Below are positions 1 through 11,254 of a DNA stretch of 64,000 nucleotides, piece by piece. The notes under the pieces were generated by a model. It searched no databases. It was not told the origin of the DNA and was given only the letters and a program-made list of their open reading frames with translations. Numbering within the stretch: the first letter of the stretch is position 1; each line of letters begins with the position of its first letter. Made by a program: the position numbers and the translations under genes. Source of the DNA: an uncultured Flavobacterium sp. (GTDB lineage Bacteria > Bacteroidota > Bacteroidia > Flavobacteriales > Flavobacteriaceae); assembly GCA_937773775.1 (NCBI GenBank), contig CALJVL010000006.1, positions 62,001 to 126,000 on the forward strand, given 5' to 3'.

Positions 1-1
1 G

Positions 2-562
2 TCTATACCTAAGGAAAGAATACAAGTTTACTTTATTGATAATGATGAATATTTCAAAAGGAAAGCCACATTTGCAGATGAAGAAGGGGTGATGTATCCT
101 GATAACGACGAGCGTGCCATCTTCTTTGCAAAGGGAGTTGTAGAAACCGTTAAGAAATTGAACTGGGTTCCTGATATTATACATGTTCATGGATGGATGG
201 CAGCTATGTTGCCTATTTACATGAAACATTATTATAAAAATGAAGCTTTGTTTTCAGATACTAAGATTGTTACTTCTGTATACAGTCAGTCGTTTGAAGG
301 TACTTTAGATCCCGAAATGATGAATAAAATAGTACTAGACGGAATCCCTGTTGAAGCTATATCTGACTTAAAAACACCTGATTATGAAAGTATTATAAAA
401 ACTTCAATTCAGCATTCAGATTCTGTTATTATTGCTACAGACAGCCTGTCTCCAAGTTTAACAAAATTTATAGAGTCTTCAGGAAAACCTTTTTTACCTT
501 TCGTGGCCAAAGATGCCTTTGCGGAAGCATACAGTAATTTTTACAACAACGAGGTTCTATAA
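2..562 (+). CDS. Glycogen/starch synthase-like protein, 3' part only
   Basis: The reading frame is open from the window edge to the stop at 560-562, so the start lies upstream. The visible 186 residues resemble the N-terminal catalytic half of GT5 glycogen/starch synthases. They include a VPDIIHVHGWMAAM stretch, which matches the conserved DIIHxHxW region, followed by YKNEALFSDTKIVTSVYSQ. The protein ends soon after a short helical tail and has no C-terminal GT1-type half. Flavobacteria commonly carry such a short single-domain synthase-like protein just upstream of DUF4270 and glmS, which is the arrangement here. Whether this short form makes glycogen is not known from the sequence. It is 21 bp upstream of the next gene, so co-transcription is likely. 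Confidence 0.72.
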   Translation, partial: SIPKERIQVYFIDNDEYFKRKATFADEEGVMYPDNDERAIFFAKGVVETVKKLNWVPDIIHVHGWMAAMLPIYMKHYYKNEALFSDTKIVTSVYSQSFEGTLDPEMMNKIVLDGIPVEAISDLKTPDYESIIKTSIQHSDSVIIATDSLSPSLTKFIESSGKPFLPFVAKDAFAEAYSNFYNNEVL

Positions 563-583
563 TTTAAACTTTTATTATCTAAT

Positions 584-2170
584 ATGTACAATAATTTTTT
601 TTTTAAGAAAATTCTAATAGTTAGCTGTGTTGTCTTTTTATATTCCTGTGACAAAGACTTTAATACAATTGGAGACGGACTGATAGGCGGTAATGCCTTT
701 GATTTTGATAAATATACTTCGGGTGTATTAGCTTATAACCAAAAAATTGGACCCATACAGTCAAACAATCTTAATATAAACTCTTTAGGGATACTAGTTA
801 ACCCTGCGTTCGGTACAACAACGGCAAATTTTGCGACTCAGTTGTCATTGAATTCTCCAAATCCTGTGATAGGAAATAATCCAGTAATCGAAAGTGTGAT
901 TTTAACAATACCCTATTTTAGCACATTAATTTCTACCGACACTAATGGGGATCAGGGATATGAGTTAGATTCAATATATGGTGGTACTGATGCTAAAATT
1001 AAACTAAGCGTGTATGAGTCAGGTTATTTTATGAGAGATTTAGATCCTACAAGTGGTTTTCAGGAAGCACAAAAATATTTTACGGATCAAAACGCAGATT
1101 TTGATGGTTCTAAAGTAGGAAGTCGTTTAAATAACGACAGTAATACTTCTCAAAATGATTCGTTTTCCTTCAGTGCTGCTGAATATAAAGAAACCACTAT
1201 GACGGATGGCAAGGAGGTTGTTACTCGAACAGCTCCTGGAATGCGATTGACTCTTAATTCAAGTTATTTTAAAACTAAAATAATTGATGGCGTTGCAGCA
1301 GGAAAGTTATCTACAAATGAGGTTTTTAAAGAATACTTTAGAGGTTTGTATTTTAAGGTAGAAAAATCAGGAAGTAGTCCAAGTGCACTAGCGCAATTAG
1401 ATTTCAAGAAGGGAAAAATCACGATAAAATACAAGGAGGATACCTCATCTACTGACAATACAAAAATTGAAAAGTCGATTGTTCTTAATCTGACCGGCAA
1501 TACGGTTAGTTTGCTGGAACAAAGCAACACGAATACCCCATATGTCAATGCGACTAATTCTGCTAATATTAGCACAACGCTTGGCGATGAAAAGTTGTAT
1601 CTAAAAGGAGGGGAAGGCGCTATGGCGATAATCGAACTTTTTGGTCCGGACGCGGACAATAATGGGGTAGCTGATGATTTAGAAACTATTAGAAATAATG
1701 GGTGGTTAATTAATGAGGCTAATCTTGTTTTTCATGTTGACGCAAGTGCAATGGCAAGTGCAGATGAGCCGAGCCGTATTTACCTATATGATTTAAATAA
1801 TAGCAGACCGGTTTTCGACTATGCGGTAGACGCGACTGCAGGTACGACTGCTAAAAACGGGAAAATAGTATTTGGGGGTCTTTTAAATAAAGAAGATATC
1901 ACAAGTGGAGTATATAAGATAAGAATTACAAATCAAATACGAAATCTTATTAAAAATGCTGATTCAACAAACGTTAGGTTGGGTGTTGTTGTTACAGAGG
2001 ATATAAATACGACGGCGTCATCTAAATTACGAACAGCAGGATTTTCGATATCTCAGGCTCCGAGAGCTTCAGTTATGAGTCCCCTAGGGACAATTCTATA
2101 CGGGAGTAAGTCGACCGTTCCTGAAGATAAAAGGTTGAAATTGGAAATTTATTATACTAAACCTAATTAA
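584..2170 (+). CDS. DUF4270 family lipoprotein
   Basis: This 528-residue protein starts with a short basic and hydrophobic signal and a lipobox LYSC, with cysteine at about residue 22, so it should be a lipid-anchored envelope protein. The following DKDFNTIGDGLIGG and the long beta-rich body ending in KRLKLEIYYTKPN match the DUF4270 family of Bacteroidota. The molecular role of that family is unknown. It sits 9 bp upstream of glmS and follows a glycogen-synthase-like gene, an order that is common in Flavobacteriaceae and supports the family call. Near the C-terminus a segment TSGVYKIRITNQIRNLI resembles the part of the family that precedes the last strands. Confidence 0.85.
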   Translation: MYNNFFFKKILIVSCVVFLYSCDKDFNTIGDGLIGGNAFDFDKYTSGVLAYNQKIGPIQSNNLNINSLGILVNPAFGTTTANFATQLSLNSPNPVIGNNPVIESVILTIPYFSTLISTDTNGDQGYELDSIYGGTDAKIKLSVYESGYFMRDLDPTSGFQEAQKYFTDQNADFDGSKVGSRLNNDSNTSQNDSFSFSAAEYKETTMTDGKEVVTRTAPGMRLTLNSSYFKTKIIDGVAAGKLSTNEVFKEYFRGLYFKVEKSGSSPSALAQLDFKKGKITIKYKEDTSSTDNTKIEKSIVLNLTGNTVSLLEQSNTNTPYVNATNSANISTTLGDEKLYLKGGEGAMAIIELFGPDADNNGVADDLETIRNNGWLINEANLVFHVDASAMASADEPSRIYLYDLNNSRPVFDYAVDATAGTTAKNGKIVFGGLLNKEDITSGVYKIRITNQIRNLIKNADSTNVRLGVVVTEDINTTASSKLRTAGFSISQAPRASVMSPLGTILYGSKSTVPEDKRLKLEIYYTKPN

Positions 2171-2179
2171 GAGAGTACT

Positions 2180-4027
2180 ATGTGTGGAATTGTAGGATAT
2201 ATAGGTTACAGAGAGGCTTACCCGATTGTTATAAAAGGATTAAAAAGACTTGAATATAGAGGTTACGATAGTGCCGGGGTCATGATTTATGACGGTGAGG
2301 CTATAAAGCTGAGTAAGACAAAGGGTAAAGTTGCAAACCTTGAAGAGAGGGCTGCCAAAGAAATTTCTACCAATGGGACGATAGGAATTGGTCATACGCG
2401 TTGGGCAACGCATGGCGTTCCTAATGATGTAAACTCACATCCCCATCTTTCTAATTCAGGCGATTTGGTAATAATCCATAACGGTATTATTGAAAACTAT
2501 TCTCCTTTAAAAGTAGAATTAAAAAAAAGGGGTTACGTTTTTCATTCTGATACAGATAGTGAGGTACTTGTAAACCTAATTGAAGAAATACAGAAAAAAG
2601 AAAATATAAAGTTAGGGAAGGCTGTTCAAATTGCGCTTAACCAAGTGGTGGGAGCATATGCAATTGCTGTTTTTGATAAAAAAAACCCTAATGAAATTGT
2701 GGCTGCTCGATTAGGCAGTCCATTGGCAATTGGAATAGGTGAAGGTGAGTATTTTATCGCTTCAGATGCTTCTCCTTTTATCGAATACACTTCAAATGCG
2801 GTCTATCTAGAAGATGGTGAAATGGCAAATATTAGGCTACATAAGCCTATGAAAGTAAGGAGAATTAAAGATGACTCTACAGTCGATCCGTATATTCAAG
2901 AACTTCAAATGAATTTGGAGCAGATTGAAAAAGGGGGTTACGATCACTTTATGCTTAAAGAGATATATGAGCAACCAAGTGTTATTAAAGACACTTACAG
3001 AGGAAGGCTTCATGCAAACAAAGGCCTTATTCAAATGTCGGGAGTTGAGGATAATTTAGAAAAGTTCCTAAACGCGGATCGGATTATTATAGTCGCTTGC
3101 GGTACTTCATGGCACGCAGGATTAGTTGCTGAATATGTTTTTGAAGAATTTGCTAGAATTTCAGTTGAAGTAGAATACGCATCTGAATTTAGATATAGAA
3201 ATCCAATAATCAATAGTAAGGACGTAGTTATTGCCATATCCCAATCTGGTGAAACAGCTGATACGATGGCCGCCATAAAGCTGGCTAAAGAAAAGGGTGC
3301 TTTTGTATTTGGAGTTTGTAACGTGGTGGGTTCGTCCATATCGAGAGAAACACATGCAGGTGCTTATACACATGCAGGTCCTGAAATAGGTGTAGCTTCT
3401 ACTAAAGCGTTTACAACACAAATTACCGTATTAACTATGATTGCGCTTCGTTTGGCAAAAGCAAAAGGAAGCTTATCGTTAGCGGATTTCCATATGTATT
3501 TGCAAGAACTAGAATTAATTCCAGAGAAAGTTAGAGAAGCTTTGGAAACCAATGATAAGGCGAAGGAAATTGCTGAAACTTTTAGAGATGCGCCTAATTG
3601 TCTCTATTTAGGGAGGGGTTATAATTTCCCGGTTGCTCTTGAAGGCGCTTTAAAGCTAAAAGAGATATCTTATATTCATGCTGAGGGCTATCCCGCTGCT
3701 GAAATGAAACATGGTCCGATAGCTTTGATCGATGAGCAAATGCCAGTTGTTGTTATTGCACCCAAACAAGGGCATTATGATAAGATAGTGAGTAATATTC
3801 AAGAGATTAAGTCAAGAAGTGGGCGAATTATTGCAGTAGTTACCAAAGGCGATACGCAAGTTCGTGAATTGGCGGATTATATTATTGAAATACCTGAAAC
3901 ATCAGATGCTTTATCACCATTAATAACGACAATACCGTTGCAGCTTTTATCATACCACATTGCCGTTTTGAGAGGTTGTAATGTTGATCAGCCGAGAAAT
4001 TTGGCGAAGTCAGTTACGGTCGAATAA
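2180..4027 (+). CDS. glmS: Glutamine--fructose-6-phosphate aminotransferase (isomerizing)
   Basis: It makes glucosamine-6-phosphate from fructose-6-phosphate and glutamine, the first step towards UDP-GlcNAc for peptidoglycan and LPS. The 615 residues are full length. They begin MCGIVGYIG, so Cys2 is the N-terminal nucleophile of the glutaminase domain (residues 1 to about 220), followed by HTRWATHG and the DTDSEVL loop. Two SIS sugar-isomerase domains follow: the first carries ACGTSWHAG and SQSGETADT, the second LYLGRGYNFPVALEGALKLKE. The C-terminus DQPRNLAKSVTVE is the canonical ending that closes the active site. It is probably transcribed with the two upstream genes and ends at a strong hairpin terminator. 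Confidence 0.98.
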   Translation: MCGIVGYIGYREAYPIVIKGLKRLEYRGYDSAGVMIYDGEAIKLSKTKGKVANLEERAAKEISTNGTIGIGHTRWATHGVPNDVNSHPHLSNSGDLVIIHNGIIENYSPLKVELKKRGYVFHSDTDSEVLVNLIEEIQKKENIKLGKAVQIALNQVVGAYAIAVFDKKNPNEIVAARLGSPLAIGIGEGEYFIASDASPFIEYTSNAVYLEDGEMANIRLHKPMKVRRIKDDSTVDPYIQELQMNLEQIEKGGYDHFMLKEIYEQPSVIKDTYRGRLHANKGLIQMSGVEDNLEKFLNADRIIIVACGTSWHAGLVAEYVFEEFARISVEVEYASEFRYRNPIINSKDVVIAISQSGETADTMAAIKLAKEKGAFVFGVCNVVGSSISRETHAGAYTHAGPEIGVASTKAFTTQITVLTMIALRLAKAKGSLSLADFHMYLQELELIPEKVREALETNDKAKEIAETFRDAPNCLYLGRGYNFPVALEGALKLKEISYIHAEGYPAAEMKHGPIALIDEQMPVVVIAPKQGHYDKIVSNIQEIKSRSGRIIAVVTKGDTQVRELADYIIEIPETSDALSPLITTIPLQLLSYHIAVLRGCNVDQPRNLAKSVTVE

Positions 4028-4052
4028 AGCAGTATTAGAATAATATTTAGTA

Positions 4053-4087
4053 AAAAAAGCGAGATTTTTGATCTCGCTTTTTTTTTG
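4053..4087 (+). terminator. Rho-independent terminator after glmS
   Basis: A short stem with arms AAAAGCGAGAT and ATCTCGCTTTT and a tiny T-rich loop is followed by a run of T, 25 bp downstream of the glmS stop. It closes the synthase/DUF4270/glmS unit. Confidence 0.88.
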
Positions 4088-4331
4088 TTAAAAAATATAT
4101 TTTGGGGGATTATTTTTATGATTAATCTAAATATATCTTAAAATTAGTATGTGCGCATAGTAAATTTTACTTTTTTAACACATTTTCAGAGATTAATACA
4201 AAAATTATATCTTTATAATTGTGTTAAAATCTAAATAATACCTTAACAATAACTAATTATTTTTATTGTTTTTTTATTAATATCAAAATTAATTGTATTT
4301 TGGCGGTATAAAATCTATAAAATTCAACCAA

Positions 4332-7182
4332 ATGAGAATGTATTTACTTTTATTGTCATTGTTTTTTTGCAGCATCACTTTTGCTCAAAATTCAACTTCG
4401 GGTACCGTTGTCGAAAATGACAACCAGCCTATTTTTGGAGCTAATATTAAAATTGTTGGAGAAGCCACAGGGACAGTTACCGACAGTGATGGAAAGTTTA
4501 CTTTAATTTCATCAGTAAAAGCACCTTATGTGATCGAGGTTACAAGTATAGGTTTTATTTCAAAAAGAGTAAGTATTACATCAAATAACCAAAAAGTTAG
4601 AGTTGTCCTTAAAGAGGAGCAAACCTTACTTAATGAGATTGTGGTGTCTGCCTCTAGAACCCCAGAGAGAGTTCTGGAATCGCCTGTTACCATCGAAAGA
4701 ATGGGAATCGCCGATATTAAAAAGTCTGCTTCGGCTACATTTTATGACGGCTTAGAAAACTTGAAAGAAGTTCAAATGAATACCAGCAGTTTGTCCTTTA
4801 AATCAATCAATACACGTGGTTTTGCAACCGTGGCCAATACCCGTTTTATGCAGTTGGTTGACGGAATGGATAACTCTTCCCCATTGTTAAACTTTGTTTT
4901 AGGAAATTTGATTGGTATATCTGAAATTGATGTTCAAAGTGTTGAACTTTTGCCGGGTGCCTCTTCCGCTTTGTACGGAGCGAATGCATTTAATGGTATC
5001 TTATTTATGAATAGTAAAAGCCCTTTCACAAGTCAGGGAATTACTGCTTATGCAAAGTTTGGTCAGACAAGTCAAAAAGCGGCAGGGTCAAATGACTACG
5101 TAGATTACGGGATTAGAATGGCGCATGCTTTCAGTCCCAAATTGGCTGCTAAGGCTAATTTCACCTACATGAGAGGTACAGATTGGTATGCGACGAATTA
5201 TGATGATAAAACGAATGTCGGCAGAGATAGAAGCAACATCAATTATGATGGTATAAATGTATATGGTGACGAGGTTTCTACAAACATAAAAGGGGTTGGA
5301 TCATCGTTAGCCGCTCTAGGAATTATACCTTCCTCAGCGGTGAATTTACTTCCAAGCACAAATGTGAGTAGAACTGGATATAATGAAACTAGTTTAACGG
5401 ATAACAAGGCGAGCAATACTAAGATTGACTTTTTCACTACATTATAAGCCTTTTGCAAATGACGTAGAAGTTATTTGGCAGAGTAAGTTTGGTCTAGGGA
5501 ATGCTGTTTATCAAGGTGCAAACAGGTATTACTTGAACAACTTTTTTATGCAACAACATAAATTAGAAATAAAAGGCAAAAACTTTTTTGTTAGAGGATA
5601 TACTACGAATGAGGATGGAGGAAAATCATATGATATGCTTTTTACGGGTATTAATATAAACAGAGTTTGGAAAGATGATAAAACTTGGTTTGGACAATAT
5701 GCAGGAGCATTTGTACAGGCTACATTAGCTGGTCAGACACCAGAAAATGCGCATATTGCTGCAAGAAGTACTGCAGACACCGGAAGATTAATTCCTGGAA
5801 CAGCGGCTTTCAATGCTGCTTTTAATAAAGTAACAAATGAGGCAGACGTATTAACAGGTTCGAAATTAGTTGATAATTCTAGAATATATCATTCAGATGC
5901 CAATTATAACTTTAAAGATCTTATTGAATTTGCTGAAATACAAGTAGGGGGTTCTTTTAGAGAATACCAGTTAAATTCTCAAGGTAGAATTTATACGGAC
6001 AAGGACGGTCCAATTAACTATAATGAATATGGCGCTTATACGCAATTGACAAAAAAGTTTATCGATGACCGATTGAAATTTACAGGCTCAATGCGTTATG
6101 ACAAAGCGCAGAATTTTGATGGTAATATTTCGCCAAGAGTTTCTCTAGTGTATTCTGGAGGAGAAAGTAGAAGACATAATTTTAGAGGGTCGTTTCAAAC
6201 TGGTTTCAGAAACCCAACAACACAAGATCAATACATTGGTTTTAATGTAGGTAGCGCCGTTTTAATCGGTTCGGCTCCGGATAACTTAACAAGATTCTCT
6301 GAAGTGAGAGGGAATGATGTGGATGGAAGTGGTACAATCTCTGCTTTTGGTCAAGCAGTGCTTGGGTCAAATACAGTTACATTGACAGGTTTAAATGCAT
6401 ACAACAACTCCTATACTGCATCATCTGTAGGGCAATTTAGTGCAACGGGAAATGCAGCTTTATTGAGGAAAACAAATGTTGACTATGTAAAGCCAGAGCA
6501 AGTTAAAGCATTTGAGTTGGGATATCGTTCGTTGATAAGAGGTGTGTCAGTTGATATCAATGGGTATTATAATATCTATAATGATTTTATCGGAAATTTA
6601 AATGTAATTGCACCTTATTACGGGACAACACAAGACAGTCCATCAACTAATCCTGGTAATGCGGATCCAAAACTTATGGACCCAGGATTTCAGACATTAG
6701 GGGCGCTACAGGGCGGTGACTTTAGAGTGTATCAATTATACACTAATACTGATGTGGAAATTAAATCACTTGGTTTTGGTCTTGGTCTTTCTAGAAAAGT
6801 GTATATGGATTTTGAAGTAGGTGTTAATTATAACTATGCTGAATTCAAATTTGACCAAGCAAGAGATCCAAGTTTTGAAGCTGGTTTCAATACTCCAAAA
6901 CATAGAGTGAAAGCGTCATTTGGAAACGAAAAACTATTCAAAAACTTTGGTTTTAACGTGAGCGGCAGATACAACACTGAATATTTATGGCAATCTACAT
7001 TTGCGGATGGTATAATCGCCGCTGCTACTGTAATTGATGCCCAGGTTAATTATGAGTTTCCAAAACTTAAATCAACTTTAAAACTAGGTGCCTCAAATAT
7101 TGGAGGAAAGGAATATGGCCAAGTGTTAGGAGCTGGTTTGATCGGGCAACAGTATTTTGCTTCTTGGACAATCAACCCGTAA
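4332..7182 (+). pseudogene. TonB-dependent receptor, interrupted by a +1 frameshift
   Basis: Together the two frames encode a receptor of about 950 residues for energy-dependent uptake across the outer membrane. The chosen start gives a signal peptide (MRMYLLLLSLFFC, then FAQ). Next come a carboxypeptidase-regulatory-like domain (SGTVVENDNQPIFGANIKI), a plug domain with LLPGASSALYGANAFNG, and a long beta-barrel. The first frame runs into a stop at 5445-5447. The second continues the protein from about 5435. Reading four instead of five T at 5430-5434 joins them seamlessly as KIDFSLHYKPF. Both halves look unspoiled, so this is either a recent mutation or a sequencing insertion. It is followed 34 bp later by an SGNH-hydrolase lipoprotein, which may act with it. 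The substrate cannot be read from the sequence. Confidence 0.85.
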
Positions 7183-7216
7183 TATTGATATAAAAAAAAT
7201 TTAAAAAACATACGTA

Positions 7217-8797
7217 ATGATAAAAAATTTCAAATGGCTTTTATTGGTTTCTCTAACCTTTGTAGCGTGTAATAATGATGATGAAGTCATAACAGTCTCT
7301 AATTCATCAGACGGATTGCCTTTAACGGCAGGTTCAGCAAATTTCGCCAAATATGTGGCTTTAGGAGATTCCTTTGCTGCTGGGTATAGTGATGGTGCCC
7401 TGTTTGTTAAGGGGCAAGAAGGTGCTTATCCTAATGTTATGGCACAGCAATTTGCTTTAGTAGGAGGAGGTACTTTTACGACTCCCTTAATGGCAGATAA
7501 TTTAGGTGGATTTTCTTCTGGAGGAAATCAAATTCCTCAATTTCCTACACGATTTTACTTTTTTCCAGGGAGTACAACTGCTGCTGCGGGCCCAGTAAAT
7601 GTTTCAGGGGTTACAACAACTGCATATGGATCTGCTTTGTCGGGTCTATTCAATAATATGGGTGTTCCGGGGGCGAAATGTATTAATTTAGTAATGCCTG
7701 GATATGGTAGTGCAGTAGGGAATCCGTATTTTACTAGATTTGCATCTAGTCCCGGGACGACGGTTTTGGCAGATGCCCTAACGCAAGCTCCTACTTTTTT
7801 TTCATTGTGGATTGGTGGAAATGATGTTTTAGGTTACGCGCTTGCTGGGGGTGATTCAACTTTAGCTACTATTACTCCTAGTGCAGGAGGTGCAGGTGTT
7901 GGTTTTGACGCTTCCTACAATGCACTTGTTAATCAATTAACTGTAAACGGAAGTAAAGGAGTTGTTGCTAATCTGCCTTATATAAACACTTTGCCAAATT
8001 TCACAACTATACCGCTTAATCCTATTGCCCCGTATACTTACTTTGTTGATGGGGACGAGTTAAAAACTGCTCCTGTAGTAAGCACTGGCGATATTGCAAC
8101 CATAAACGCACTAAATACTCAATTATATGGACCGCTTAAGCAAATTCTAGCGGCTTTGAATGTAACTAATAGGATTGATTTGTTATCGACTACGGCTGCT
8201 AACCCAGTTATAATTAAAGATGAGTCTTTGGCGGATTTAGGTACTTCAATAACTTTTGTTGCGCAAAATAGTGGAAATCCACGGTTAATGGCTTTAGCTG
8301 GGTATCTTGGTGCTACTTTTGGAAAAGTTAGACAAACAAAAACGGGTGATTTAATCCCATTAACAACAAGAGGTGTGATCGGAACTCCCGCTGCGCTTCC
8401 TCCAGGAATTCCTGCTTTGCTTGGTGCCTATGGAATTACTTATCCACTACAAGACAAACATGTTTTAATACCTTCAGAAATTGCTGAATTAAAAGTAGCA
8501 ACGGATGCCTTTAATATTACTATTAAAACAATTGCAGACGCCAAAGGACTTGCCTTTGTTGACACTAAGGCAATTATGGATCAATTAGTAAATGGAGGTA
8601 TTACTGCTAATGGCTTTACCGTGTCAGCTACTTTTGTTACTGGTGGAGGTTTCTCTCTTGATGGTATTCATCCTAGTCCAAGAGGATATGCACTAATAGC
8701 TAATAAGTTTATGGCAGCTATTAATACAACTTATGGCTCTAATTTAAAAGCAGTAGATTTAGCTAATTATCGAATATTGTTTCCAAAGTCACTGTAA
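7217..8797 (+). CDS. SGNH/GDSL-type hydrolase lipoprotein
   Basis: This 526-residue protein has a signal peptide ending in a lipobox (FVAC, cysteine at residue 18), so it is probably lipid-anchored in the envelope. The SGNH esterase motifs are present: block I as ALGDSFAAGYSDG, block III as WIGGNDVLGYAL, and block V as DGIHPSPRGYALIANK, the last supplying the catalytic Asp and His. A low-complexity Gly/Ala/Thr-rich insertion separates the blocks. The family hydrolyses ester bonds in lipids or acylated sugars; the real substrate is unknown. Its position right behind a TonB receptor suggests a shared uptake or degradation role. Confidence 0.85.
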   Translation: MIKNFKWLLLVSLTFVACNNDDEVITVSNSSDGLPLTAGSANFAKYVALGDSFAAGYSDGALFVKGQEGAYPNVMAQQFALVGGGTFTTPLMADNLGGFSSGGNQIPQFPTRFYFFPGSTTAAAGPVNVSGVTTTAYGSALSGLFNNMGVPGAKCINLVMPGYGSAVGNPYFTRFASSPGTTVLADALTQAPTFFSLWIGGNDVLGYALAGGDSTLATITPSAGGAGVGFDASYNALVNQLTVNGSKGVVANLPYINTLPNFTTIPLNPIAPYTYFVDGDELKTAPVVSTGDIATINALNTQLYGPLKQILAALNVTNRIDLLSTTAANPVIIKDESLADLGTSITFVAQNSGNPRLMALAGYLGATFGKVRQTKTGDLIPLTTRGVIGTPAALPPGIPALLGAYGITYPLQDKHVLIPSEIAELKVATDAFNITIKTIADAKGLAFVDTKAIMDQLVNGGITANGFTVSATFVTGGGFSLDGIHPSPRGYALIANKFMAAINTTYGSNLKAVDLANYRILFPKSL

Positions 8798-8817
8798 ATT
8801 AAAGATCTTTTTATAGT

Positions 8818-8852
8818 AAAAAACCATTCGTCGAAAGTCGAATGGTTTTTTG
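8818..8852 (+). terminator. Hairpin terminator after the SGNH lipoprotein gene
   Basis: Arms AAACCATTCG and CGAATGGTTT enclose a short loop and are followed by a T-rich run about 20 bp after the stop codon. It separates the receptor/hydrolase unit from the atpDC promoter. Confidence 0.88.
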
Positions 8853-8930
8853 TTTTTAATCAATTTTCATAATTTATTTAGTGCTAATAAATAATCCTTT
8901 ATTTATTTATCGTTTTTATAGAAAAAGGTG

Positions 8931-8960
8931 TTGATTTTTTATTTTAAAAAATTATATTTG
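8931..8960 (+). promoter_or_regulatory. Promoter of atpD-atpC
   Basis: TTG at 8931-8933, a 19-bp spacer, and TATATTTG at 8953-8960 exactly match the Bacteroidota housekeeping consensus TTG-N19-TAnnTTTG. The predicted RNA start leaves a 5' leader of about 75 nt before atpD. Confidence 0.8.
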
Positions 8961-9040
8961 CAACTTGAAAAAAGCAGCTAATCGATAAAGTCGGTTGCTT
9001 CTATTTCATAAACCTAAATAGCTATTTAATAAATACATAA

Positions 9041-10555
<1,515 letters not shown>

Positions 10556-10628
10556 AACAAGTTGGTAGTTTTCAGTTGGCAGTTTTCAAAGCTCCTAACT
10601 TTTAACTACGACTTCTAATATTAAAAAT

Positions 10629-10910
10629 ATGTTATTAGAGATAGTATCACCGGAAGCATCCTTATTCAAAGGAGAAATAACTTCAGTATCTGTACCGGGT
10701 GTTGATGGAAGCTTTCAGATTTTAAGTAATCACGCACCGATTGTTTCCTTGCTTCAAAAAGGGACTGTAAGTATTACTGCTCCAAGTTTAGAGTTTAGTA
10801 AAGAAGTGGCTGCCATGTTCACAAAAGTAGATGAGCAGAATTACTCTTTATCTATTTCATCTGGAACTTTAGAAATGAAAGATAATAAAGTAATTGTTTT
10901 AGTTGACTAA
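10629..10910 (+). CDS. atpC: F1F0 ATP synthase subunit epsilon (short form)
   Basis: This is the epsilon subunit of the F1 central stalk, which couples rotation to catalysis. At 93 residues it is the short form that has the N-terminal beta-sandwich (LEIVSPEASLFKGEITSVSVPG, then FQILSNHAPIVSLL) but lacks the long C-terminal inhibitory helices, as is common in Flavobacteria. It lies 73 bp downstream of atpD. Its last 63 codons have a diverged second copy at 12383-12574, on the far side of an inserted cassette, so this gene end is one arm of a 190-bp direct repeat. Confidence 0.93.
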   Translation: MLLEIVSPEASLFKGEITSVSVPGVDGSFQILSNHAPIVSLLQKGTVSITAPSLEFSKEVAAMFTKVDEQNYSLSISSGTLEMKDNKVIVLVD

Positions 10911-10933
10911 AACATATCACGATATAAATATTA

Positions 10934-10961
10934 AAGCTAGACTTATGTCTGGCTTTTTTTA
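10934..10961 (+). terminator. Hairpin terminator after atpC
   Basis: AAAGCTAGAC and GTCTGGCTTT form an imperfect stem with a short loop, followed by a T run. A second terminator with an unrelated stem follows the duplicated atpC end at 12595-12624. Confidence 0.75.
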
Positions 10962-11042
10962 TGAATTTATTTCTGTTTATTTTAAATACTTTTCTACTCG
11001 TAATTCATTTAAATAATAGCTAAAACTTAAGAAAAATAGAGG

Positions 11043-11252
11043 TTAGTCTTCTTTTATGAATTCCATTATATCACCAGGTTGACAAGCCAAGACCTCACAT
11101 ATGGCTTCTAATGTCGAAAATCGAATCGCTTTTGCTTTTCCGGTTTTCAAGATAGAAAGATTGGCGGTAGTAATGCCAATGCGTTCCGCCAGTTCATTGG
11201 AGCGCATTTTACGTTTGGCAAGCATTACATCTACGTTGATTATTATACCCAT
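11043..11252 (-). CDS. Small XRE-family (YozG-like) transcriptional regulator
   Basis: The 69 residues are almost entirely one Cro/C1-type helix-turn-helix: LAKRKMRSNELAERIGIT, then ANLSILKTGKAKAIRF, then ICEVLACQPGDIMEF. The GDIMEF ending is typical of YozG-like regulators. The start is 2 bp from the stop of the preceding DUF2975 gene, so the two are translated from one message. XRE proteins of this size are habitually paired with DUF2975 membrane proteins, and the pair is probably a membrane-linked signalling switch. It is the last gene of the cassette inserted between the two atpC ends. Confidence 0.88.
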   Translation of the reverse strand: MGIIINVDVMLAKRKMRSNELAERIGITTANLSILKTGKAKAIRFSTLEAICEVLACQPGDIMEFIKED

Positions 11253-11254
11253 AA

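Noticed and set aside
5425..5450. Programmed frameshift in the TonB receptor
   Set aside because: T5 has no slippery heptamer, stem or stop context of known frameshift sites, and four T would give a normal protein.
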